The notes under the pieces were generated by a model. It made no database searches. It had not been told where the DNA came from and saw only the letters and a list, made by a program, of their open reading frames with translations. Below are positions 23,886-31,052 of a stretch of 45,964 nucleotides of DNA, in pieces; the first letter of the stretch is position 1, and the number at the start of each line of letters is the position of its first letter. The stretch comes from RGIG4034 sp045576455. GTDB lineage: Bacteria > Bacillota > Clostridia > Lachnospirales > Lachnospiraceae. The stretch lies in contig JAZNGM010000015.1 in the NCBI GenBank assembly GCA_045576455.1, positions 1-45,964 of the forward strand, written 5' to 3'. Both the position numbers and the translations under genes were made by a program.

Positions 23886-25562
23886 ATGTTATTAACAGGT
23901 TCAGAAATCGTAATTGAGTGTTTAAAAGAACAAAAGGTTGATACAGTGTTTGGATACCCTGGCGGAACCATCCTGAATATTTATGACGCATTATATAAAC
24001 ATCAGGATGAAATAACCCATATTTTAACTTCTCATGAGCAAGGTGCTGCACATGCTGCTGACGGTTATGCGCGAGCAACCGGAAAAGTGGGTGTTTGTAT
24101 GGCTACAAGCGGACCGGGTGCAACGAACCTTGTAACTGGTATTGCTACAGCGTATATGGACAGCATTCCTATGGTTGCTATCACTGCAAACGTAGTTCTT
24201 CCTATGCTTGGTAAAGATTCTTTCCAGGAAGTTGATATAGCAGGTGTAACCATGCCAATCACAAAACATGGTTTCATTGTAAAAGACATCAGTATTCTTG
24301 CGGATACCATCAGAAAAGCATTTAAAATTGCAAAATCAGGCAGACCGGGACCGGTTTTAGTTGACATTACTAAGGATGTAACAGCCAATACATATGAGTA
24401 TGAATATGTGGCTCCTGAAGAAATCAAGCCAGTAAAAACATATACCGATGAAGATATCGATAAAGCAATATCTTTAATAAAAGAATCCAAAAAACCATAT
24501 ATTTATATTGGTGGTGGTTCTGTAATGTCCGGTGCTTATCAGGAAGTAAGAAAGTTTGCTTCATTAGTAGATGCACCGGTATGCGATACCTTGATGGCAA
24601 AGGGTGCATTTGATGCTTATGATGAACGCTATACAGGCATGATTGGTATGCATGGAACCAAAACATCTAATTACGGAGTAAGCCAGTGTGATTTATTGAT
24701 TGCTCTTGGTGCCCGTTTTTCAGATCGTGTTGTAAGTAATGCCTCTAAATTTGCAAGCGGCGCAAAAGTATTGCATATTGATATTGATGCTGCTGAAATT
24801 AATAAAAATATAAGAACCGCATCGTCTGTTGTTGGCGATTTGAAATCTGTTCTTAATGACATTAATTCACGTCTTGAACAGCAAGAGCATAATGAATGGA
24901 TGTCAACCATTAAAGAATTCAAAGATAAGTATCCGTTAAAATATCCGCAGGACAAATTGACTTGTCCGTATGTAATAGAACAACTCGATAAAGCAACGGA
25001 CGGTAAAGCTATAATTACAACTGACGTTGGACAGCACCAGATGTGGGCGTCCCAGTTCTATAAATATACAGAACCAAGAACCTTCCTCACATCCGGCGGT
25101 CTCGGTACAATGGGATATGGTCTTGGTGCATGTATCGGTGCACAGGTTGCCCGTCCTGATAAGCAGGTTATCAACATTGCCGGTGACGGATGCTTCAGAA
25201 TGAACCTTAATGAACTTGCAACGGCAAGCAGATATAACATTCCGATTATACAGGTTGTAATTAATAACCATGTTCTTGGTATGGTTAGACAATGGCAGAC
25301 TCTTTTCTATGATAAGAGATATTCACAGACGATTCTTAATGATAAGGTAGATTTTGTTAAAGTAGCGGAAGGTTTAGGATGTATGGCTATCCGTGTATCT
25401 ACGAAAGAAGAAGTTGCACCTGCTATTGAAAAAGCATTAGCACATAATGGACCTGTAGTGATTGAGTGTATAATTCAGGAAGATGATAAAGTATTCCCAA
25501 TGGTTCCGGGTGGTGCTGCAATTGATCAGGTATTTGATCAGGATGATTTAGATAAAAAATAA
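23886..25562 (+). CDS. ilvB: Acetolactate synthase, large subunit
   Basis: Thiamine diphosphate enzyme joining two pyruvates, or pyruvate and 2-ketobutyrate. 558 residues. Catalytic Glu in SHEQGAAHAADGYARATGKVG (about 48-68), and the TPP/Mg site GDGCFRMNLNELATA (about 435-449) with downstream INN. The central domain carries the FAD-binding segment. SD TGAGGTGA lies a few bases before the ATG. The small regulatory subunit ilvN/ilvH is not next to it; instead an L,D-transpeptidase gene starts 12 bp after the stop. Catabolic AlsS is an alternative, but the leuB-ilvD context favours the biosynthetic enzyme. Confidence 0.95.
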   Translation: MLLTGSEIVIECLKEQKVDTVFGYPGGTILNIYDALYKHQDEITHILTSHEQGAAHAADGYARATGKVGVCMATSGPGATNLVTGIATAYMDSIPMVAITANVVLPMLGKDSFQEVDIAGVTMPITKHGFIVKDISILADTIRKAFKIAKSGRPGPVLVDITKDVTANTYEYEYVAPEEIKPVKTYTDEDIDKAISLIKESKKPYIYIGGGSVMSGAYQEVRKFASLVDAPVCDTLMAKGAFDAYDERYTGMIGMHGTKTSNYGVSQCDLLIALGARFSDRVVSNASKFASGAKVLHIDIDAAEINKNIRTASSVVGDLKSVLNDINSRLEQQEHNEWMSTIKEFKDKYPLKYPQDKLTCPYVIEQLDKATDGKAIITTDVGQHQMWASQFYKYTEPRTFLTSGGLGTMGYGLGACIGAQVARPDKQVINIAGDGCFRMNLNELATASRYNIPIIQVVINNHVLGMVRQWQTLFYDKRYSQTILNDKVDFVKVAEGLGCMAIRVSTKEEVAPAIEKALAHNGPVVIECIIQEDDKVFPMVPGGAAIDQVFDQDDLDKK

Positions 25563-25574
25563 TTTTGGGTGAAA

Positions 25575-26966
25575 ATGAAAAAGAAGATAAGTATTTTTGT
25601 TGGAATAATATCTGTTTTATTATTTATTTCCATCTTTACACAGATGTTCTTTAATAATTATTATAAGAATTTATTTTCCGCTAATACTTGGATAAATGAT
25701 GTATATTGTACCGGAAAAAGTATTGACGAGGTTAATAAAGCACTTATAGCAAATTCAACTGTGCCGTCCATTGATATTGTTTTAGTGGACGGGACAGTAT
25801 ATTCATATGAGCTATCTGCAGATGAATATGAAGTAAATTATCAAAGTGCATTAAAGTCTATTAAAGATAAACAAAATAACAATCTTACCCAGGAAGAAAT
25901 ATATAATCACAATATAGAACCTGATTATTTTTTTAAAGAAAACAAAATTATAGAATCTGTTTCGAACCTTGACTTCATAAGTCAACAAGATGCATGTGAC
26001 AAAAAAGGATTATTTATTCAGTTTGAAAGTAATAAATATGTTCTTCACGATTGTACAAAAAATGTTTTTGATAAAGAAAAAGCAATATCTGAAATAAAAG
26101 AAGCTATTATTCAACAAAAAAACGCGGTATCAATGAATGATTTTTATTATGATTTAGTTATAACAGATGAAATGTCTGAGGTAATTAATACATATAAAAA
26201 GATTGAAGACTTTAATAAATTCTATTGTGAATATGAATTTGGCGAAGAAATAGAAGTAATTGATGCTTCCGTAGTAGTTGATTTCATTTTAACTGATGAT
26301 AATCAAAATGTTTTACTTCAAAATGATGATTTAATTATTAATGAAAATGCAGTCCGTAAATATATTCAGTTTTTAAGTGAAAAGTACGACACCTATAATG
26401 TTGAAAGACAGTTTTTATCATATGAAAGAGGCGTGGTTACCATTCCGGGCGGTACATATGGCAACAAAATAGATGTTGAAAAAGAAGTAACTTATTTAAT
26501 AAATGCACTGAAAGATTATAGTGAACCTTTAAAAAGAATACCGGAATATACAGAAAAAGCATTATATCAGGGAAAAGATGATATCGGTCCTAATTATGTA
26601 GAGATTGATATGACATCACAAATGCTGTATGTTTTTGAAGACAAACAGATGATATTCAGCACACCTGTAGTTACCGGTAATCTATCTGAGGATGACGGTA
26701 CTCCTGAAGCAGTATGTTATGTCGCAGGAAAATATCGGAACAGGATATTAAAAGGGGCCGATTATGAAACGCCGGTAAAATACTGGGTTCCGGTATATAA
26801 ATCAAAAATCGGTATACACGATGCATCATGGCGCAAAAAGTCGGAATTCAAGCCGGAAACTTATTTACAACATGGTTCACATGGCTGTATAAATGTGCAA
26901 TCTTCGGTTATGCCCGACTTATATAAGCTACTTTTTAAAGGAATGCCAGTAATTATGCATTATTAG
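25575..26966 (+). CDS. L,D-transpeptidase (YkuD) with N-terminal membrane anchor
   Basis: 463 residues from ATG 25575 (a GTG at 25569 is also possible). N-terminal signal anchor (about 5-25), a long extracellular region (about 30-325) of the PG_binding_4 type, and a C-terminal YkuD domain starting near YVEIDMTSQMLYVFEDKQ. The catalytic motif is HGSHGCINV, with Cys about residue 438 and the preceding His. Such enzymes make 3-3 peptide cross-links in peptidoglycan or attach proteins to it. It starts just after ilvB with no terminator, so it may be transcribed with the branched-chain genes although functionally unrelated. Confidence 0.9.
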   Translation: MKKKISIFVGIISVLLFISIFTQMFFNNYYKNLFSANTWINDVYCTGKSIDEVNKALIANSTVPSIDIVLVDGTVYSYELSADEYEVNYQSALKSIKDKQNNNLTQEEIYNHNIEPDYFFKENKIIESVSNLDFISQQDACDKKGLFIQFESNKYVLHDCTKNVFDKEKAISEIKEAIIQQKNAVSMNDFYYDLVITDEMSEVINTYKKIEDFNKFYCEYEFGEEIEVIDASVVVDFILTDDNQNVLLQNDDLIINENAVRKYIQFLSEKYDTYNVERQFLSYERGVVTIPGGTYGNKIDVEKEVTYLINALKDYSEPLKRIPEYTEKALYQGKDDIGPNYVEIDMTSQMLYVFEDKQMIFSTPVVTGNLSEDDGTPEAVCYVAGKYRNRILKGADYETPVKYWVPVYKSKIGIHDASWRKKSEFKPETYLQHGSHGCINVQSSVMPDLYKLLFKGMPVIMHY

Positions 26967-26967
26967 G

Positions 26968-26996
26968 TTGACAATAAAAAACGAAAAATGTAGAAT
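26968..26996 (+). promoter_or_regulatory. Strong sigma-A promoter of serC
   Basis: TTGACA, 17 bp, TAGAAT: a consensus -35 box that begins two bases after the preceding stop codon. The leader to the serC start is about 60 nt. Confidence 0.88.
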
Positions 26997-27061
26997 AACA
27001 CTTAACGTGTTTTTAATGTATTAATTTATTAAAGTATTAAAGAAAATAGGAGGAGAAAGTT

Positions 27062-28147
27062 GTGTCCAGAGTGTACAATTTTTCAGCAGGTCCGGCAGTA
27101 CTACCTGAAGAAGTTTTAAAAGAAGCTGCAGATGAAATGTTAGATTATAAGGGATGCGGTATGTCCGTAATGGAAATGAGTCACCGATCTAAAACTTATG
27201 ATAACATTATTAAAGAAGCTGAAGCTGATTTAAGAGAACTTATGAATATTCCTGATAATTATAAGGTATTATTCCTTCAGGGTGGAGCAAGCCAGCAGTT
27301 TGGCATGATTCCGATGAACCTGATGAAAAACAAAGTTGCTGACTATATCGTAACAGGTCAGTGGGCTAAAAAAGCATACCAGGAAGGTTTAATTTATGGT
27401 AAGGCAAACAAAATAGCAAGCAGCGAGGATAAGACATTCTCCTATATTCCGGATTGTTCTGATCTTCCGATTTCAGATGATGCGGACTATGTATATATTT
27501 GTGAGAACAATACTATTTTCGGAACAAAGTTCTGGGAATTACCAAACACTAAAGGAAAAACACTTGTAAGTGATGTATCAAGCTGTTTCCTTTCTGAGCC
27601 TGTAGATGTTACCAAATACGGTGTAATCTACGGTGGTGTACAGAAGAATATCGGACCTGCAGGTGTGGTTATTGTAATTATCCGTGAAGATTTAATTACA
27701 GAAGATACCCTTCCGGGAACACCAACCATGCTTCAGTATAAGATTCATGCAGATAATGATTCTTTATATAATACACCGCCAGCATACGGTATTTATATTT
27801 GCGGTAAGGTATTTAAGTGGATTAAGAAAATGGGTGGTCTTGAAGTAATGAAGAAGAGAAATGAAGAGAAAGCAAAAGTTCTCTATGATTTCCTTGATTC
27901 AAGCAAGATGTTCTCTAATCCTGTTGAAAAGAAAGACCGTTCTCTTATGAACGTTACTTTTGTTACAGGTGACGCTGAACTTGACGCTAAATTTGTTAAA
28001 GAAGCAAAAGAAGCAGGTTTCGAAAACTTAAAGGGTCACCGTGTAGTAGGCGGTATGAGAGCAAGCCTTTACAATGCAATGCCTAAGGAAGGTGTTGAGA
28101 AGCTTGTTGAGTTTATGAAGAAATTTGAAGCTGAAAATACAAAATAG
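27062..28147 (+). CDS. serC: Phosphoserine aminotransferase
   Basis: PLP-dependent transfer of an amino group from glutamate to 3-phosphohydroxypyruvate, in serine synthesis. 361 residues. The N-terminus YNFSAGPAVLPEEVL is the family signature, FLQGGASQQF binds the PLP phosphate, and the Schiff-base Lys is in YGGVQKNIGPAG (about residue 194). The start is GTG at 27062, after AGGAGGAG. First gene of serC-serA; phosphoserine phosphatase serB is not seen here. Confidence 0.97.
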   Translation: MSRVYNFSAGPAVLPEEVLKEAADEMLDYKGCGMSVMEMSHRSKTYDNIIKEAEADLRELMNIPDNYKVLFLQGGASQQFGMIPMNLMKNKVADYIVTGQWAKKAYQEGLIYGKANKIASSEDKTFSYIPDCSDLPISDDADYVYICENNTIFGTKFWELPNTKGKTLVSDVSSCFLSEPVDVTKYGVIYGGVQKNIGPAGVVIVIIREDLITEDTLPGTPTMLQYKIHADNDSLYNTPPAYGIYICGKVFKWIKKMGGLEVMKKRNEEKAKVLYDFLDSSKMFSNPVEKKDRSLMNVTFVTGDAELDAKFVKEAKEAGFENLKGHRVVGGMRASLYNAMPKEGVEKLVEFMKKFEAENTK

Positions 28148-28180
28148 TTAATTTCGTTTCTATAGAAAAGAGGTATAAAA

Positions 28181-29344
28181 ATGTTTAAGTATCATTGTTT
28201 AAATCCGATAGCACAGATCGGTCTTGATAACTTTACTGCTGATTATGTTAAAACAGATGATGTTAACGAAGCCGAAGGAATTCTTGTAAGAAGTGCTGTT
28301 ATGCATGAAATGCAGTTCAGTGATAACCTTCTTGCAGTAGCAAGAGCCGGCGCAGGTGTTAATAATATTCCTTTAGATGCTCTTGCCAAAAAAGGTGTAG
28401 TAGTATTTAATACACCGGGTGCCAATGCTAATGGTGTTAAAGAACTTGTAATAGCAGGAATGCTTCTTGCTGCCAGAGATATTGTTGGCGGTATTAATTG
28501 GGTAGCTAACAATACTGCTGATGAAAATATTGCAAAAACTGCAGAGAAAGAAAAGAAAAACTTTGCCGGAACCGAATTACAGGACAAAAAACTTGGTATT
28601 ATCGGACTTGGCGCTATCGGTGTTAAAGTAGCAAACGTTGCAAAACACCTTGGTATGGAAGTATATGGTTATGATCCGTATGTATCAGTTGATGCTGCAT
28701 GGAATCTTAGCCGTGATGTTAAACATGTATTAAATGTTGATGAGATTTATGAAACATGTGATTTCATTACAATTCATGTTCCTCTTCTTGATTCAACAAG
28801 AGAAATGATTAATAAAGAGGCTATTGCAAAGATGAAAGAGGGTGTTGTTATCCTCAACCTTGCAAGAGATCTTCTTGCTAATGAAAAAGATGTTCTTGAA
28901 GCGCTTGAAGCAGGTAAGATCAAGAAATATGTTACAGATTTCCCTAATACAACAGTAGCAGGAAAGCCTGGATGTATTGTAATGCCTCATATTGGTGCAT
29001 CTACCGAAGAGTCAGAAGATAACTGTGCTAAAATGGCAGTTAAAGAATTAAAGAATTACCTTGAAAACGGTAATATAGTAAATTCTGTTAACTTCCCTAA
29101 CTGTGATATGGGTGTTTGTAACCAGGCAGGCAGAATTGGTATTTTCCATGCTAATATTGCAAATATGATCACAAAGTTTACTGCTACTTTTGGTGACCTT
29201 GGAATTAACGTATCAGACATGATGAGTAAATCAAAAGGTGAAAACGCTTACACAATGATCGATATTGAAAATGAAGCATCTGATGAAATGATTAAGAAGC
29301 TTGAAAGCATTGAAGGCGTTTACAGAGTAAGAAAAGTAAAATAA
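28181..29344 (+). CDS. serA: D-3-phosphoglycerate dehydrogenase
   Basis: First step of serine synthesis. 387 residues: split substrate domain, a Rossmann NAD domain with LGIIGLGAIGVKVANVA (about 137-153), and a C-terminal ACT-like domain (about 315-387). The D-2-hydroxyacid dehydrogenase catalytic residues are seen as an Arg in LNLARDLL, a Glu in the following strand and the His in MPHIGASTEESE. The ACT domain usually senses serine. The gene starts 33 bp after serC and ends at a strong bidirectional terminator. Confidence 0.95.
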   Translation: MFKYHCLNPIAQIGLDNFTADYVKTDDVNEAEGILVRSAVMHEMQFSDNLLAVARAGAGVNNIPLDALAKKGVVVFNTPGANANGVKELVIAGMLLAARDIVGGINWVANNTADENIAKTAEKEKKNFAGTELQDKKLGIIGLGAIGVKVANVAKHLGMEVYGYDPYVSVDAAWNLSRDVKHVLNVDEIYETCDFITIHVPLLDSTREMINKEAIAKMKEGVVILNLARDLLANEKDVLEALEAGKIKKYVTDFPNTTVAGKPGCIVMPHIGASTEESEDNCAKMAVKELKNYLENGNIVNSVNFPNCDMGVCNQAGRIGIFHANIANMITKFTATFGDLGINVSDMMSKSKGENAYTMIDIENEASDEMIKKLESIEGVYRVRKVK

Positions 29345-29352
29345 TGAAACAA

Positions 29353-29383
29353 AAAAGCCGTAACAAAAAAAGTTACGGCTTTT
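29353..29383. terminator. Bidirectional terminator after serA
   Basis: AAAAGCCGTAAC, 7-nt loop, GTTACGGCTTTT: a perfect 12-bp stem, T-rich on the plus strand and ending in T on the minus strand too, so it also ends the convergent small gene. Confidence 0.9.
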
Positions 29384-29385
29384 CT

Positions 29386-29622
29386 TTAGTTATTTAACAT
29401 ATCTTTAAATTCATTTTCTCTTTCTACAGAAGCAGTACTTGCCAAATCCATATACTTTATAAAAACATCTTCAAGCGGCATATTAAGTTCTTTACTAAGT
29501 TCTTCCATAACCGGTCTTAACTTGTTAAGCTGTTCTGAAACAGGAACTTTCTGTGGGTCTATATCAGCCAAAACGACTTCTGAATAATCATTAATTCTTT
29601 TTAAAAATATTTTATCATCCAT
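29386..29622 (-). CDS. Small protein of unknown function
   Basis: 78 residues, predicted largely helical, with no membrane segment, no cysteine and mixed charge. It begins MDDKIFLKRINDYSEVVL and contains the amphipathic stretch LRPVMEELSKELNMPLEDVFIKYMDLAS. I do not recognise the family. A GGAG site lies about 9 nt before the ATG, and the bidirectional terminator closes it, so it has the features of a genuine monocistronic gene. It separates the serine genes from the divergent DUF1015 gene. Confidence 0.65.
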   Translation of the reverse strand: MDDKIFLKRINDYSEVVLADIDPQKVPVSEQLNKLRPVMEELSKELNMPLEDVFIKYMDLASTASVERENEFKDMLNN

Positions 29623-29730
29623 AGTTTTTTCTCCATTTAATTATATTTTATTCTTATATATTTTAACACAAATAATTAATAAGTCAAAAGTAAAGCTAAT
29701 CTTAAAGGATAATATAGTAATAATGTAATA

Positions 29731-29759
29731 TTGTGAATTGTATTTTTTTTTGCTATTAT
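29731..29759 (+). promoter_or_regulatory. Promoter of the DUF1015 gene
   Basis: TTGTGA, 17 bp, TATTAT with TGC just before it (extended -10). The leader is about 34 nt to the ATG at 29800. Confidence 0.6.
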
Positions 29760-29799
29760 TATGAATATAAAATATTTAACGTGAAGGACGGAGGATAAA

Positions 29800-31035
29800 A
29801 TGGCTGTTATTAAACCTTTTAAAGCAATAAGACCTAAGGAAGGACTTGAAGATAAAATTGCTGCATTACCTTACGATGTATACAGCAGGGAGGAAGCAAG
29901 AGAAAAAGTTAAAAATGATAACTATACTTTTTTAAGAATAGACCGTGCAGAAACACAGTTTGCTGAAGACTATGACATGTATGCGCCTGAAGTATATCAA
30001 AAAGCACATGATATGTTGTGGGATATGATCGAAAAAGGCGATTTTGTTCAGGATGATAACGCTTGCTACTATGTTTATGAGCAGGTAATGAATCAAAGAA
30101 GTCAGACCGGTATCGTAGCTGCTTCATCAGTAGATGATTATTTAAATGAAATCATCAAAAAGCATGAGAACACCCGGGAAGATAAGGAAATTGACCGTAT
30201 TAAACATGTAGACATCTGTAATGCACAAACGGGACCTATATTCCTGGCATATCGTAAAAATATCAACATTGAAGAAGTTATTAACAAAGCAAAAGCCGGA
30301 AAACCGGTATATGATTTTGTGTCAGATGATGGTATTACGCATAGAGTCTGGATAGTAGACGATAAGAATGATGTTAATACTATCGCTTCTGCATTTAATA
30401 ACATTAATGAAATATATATTGCTGACGGTCATCACAGATGTGCTTCTGCCGTTAAAGTATGTCTTAAAAGAAGAAAAGAAATGGCAGAATATACCGGCAA
30501 CGAAGAGTTCAACTATTTCTTATCCGTATTATTTGCAGATGAACAGTTGATGATTATGGATTATAACCGTGTAGTAAAGGATCTTAACGGATATACCGTA
30601 AACGAATTATTAGAAAAAATTTCTGTTGATTTTGATATTGTTAAACTTGAAAATGACGATATCAGACCGGACTGTAAATATAAGGTAGCTATGTATCTTG
30701 ATAATTCATGGTATCATATGTCCTATAAAGGTGAAAAATCAAATGATCCTGTAAAGAAACTTGATGTTTCCATATTACAGGACAAAGTACTCGGTCCTAT
30801 TCTTGGTATTGATGACCCGAAGACCGATAAAAGAATTGATTTCGTCGGCGGAATCAGAGGTATCAAAGAACTTGAACGAAGAGTGCAAAAGGATTGTAAG
30901 GTTGCATTCCTTATGTACCCAACAAGCATAAGTGAACTTTTTGAAGTGGCTGATGCAGGCATGCTTATGCCACCAAAATCAACATGGTTTGAGCCTAAAT
31001 TAAGGAGTGGTCTTTTTATTCATTCCATTAAGTAG
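29800..31035 (+). CDS. DUF1015 family protein, possible ParB/SerK-like fold
   Basis: 411 residues, full-length DUF1015: opens IKPFKAIRPKEG, then LPYDVYSREEA, and ends with the family motif MPPKSTWFEPKLRSGLFIHS. At about 206-213 it has IYIADGHHR. A DGHHR-like motif is the hallmark of ParB-fold proteins and of the ADP-dependent free serine kinase SerK, so an ATP/ADP-dependent role on serine is conceivable. DUF1015 genes are often found beside serC-serA in clostridia, as here. No kinase activity has been shown to my knowledge for DUF1015, so function remains inference. SD GGAGG lies upstream; the branching-enzyme-like gene begins 17 bp after the stop. Confidence 0.85.
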   Translation: MAVIKPFKAIRPKEGLEDKIAALPYDVYSREEAREKVKNDNYTFLRIDRAETQFAEDYDMYAPEVYQKAHDMLWDMIEKGDFVQDDNACYYVYEQVMNQRSQTGIVAASSVDDYLNEIIKKHENTREDKEIDRIKHVDICNAQTGPIFLAYRKNINIEEVINKAKAGKPVYDFVSDDGITHRVWIVDDKNDVNTIASAFNNINEIYIADGHHRCASAVKVCLKRRKEMAEYTGNEEFNYFLSVLFADEQLMIMDYNRVVKDLNGYTVNELLEKISVDFDIVKLENDDIRPDCKYKVAMYLDNSWYHMSYKGEKSNDPVKKLDVSILQDKVLGPILGIDDPKTDKRIDFVGGIRGIKELERRVQKDCKVAFLMYPTSISELFEVADAGMLMPPKSTWFEPKLRSGLFIHSIK

Positions 31036-31052
31036 TAAAGGAGAGAATTTAT

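Noticed and set aside
26997..27014. AACAC-TTAAC-GTGTT hairpin plus TTT before serC, as an attenuator
   Set aside because: The stem has only five pairs, AT-rich, with a short T run immediately after the start of transcription; too weak to support.
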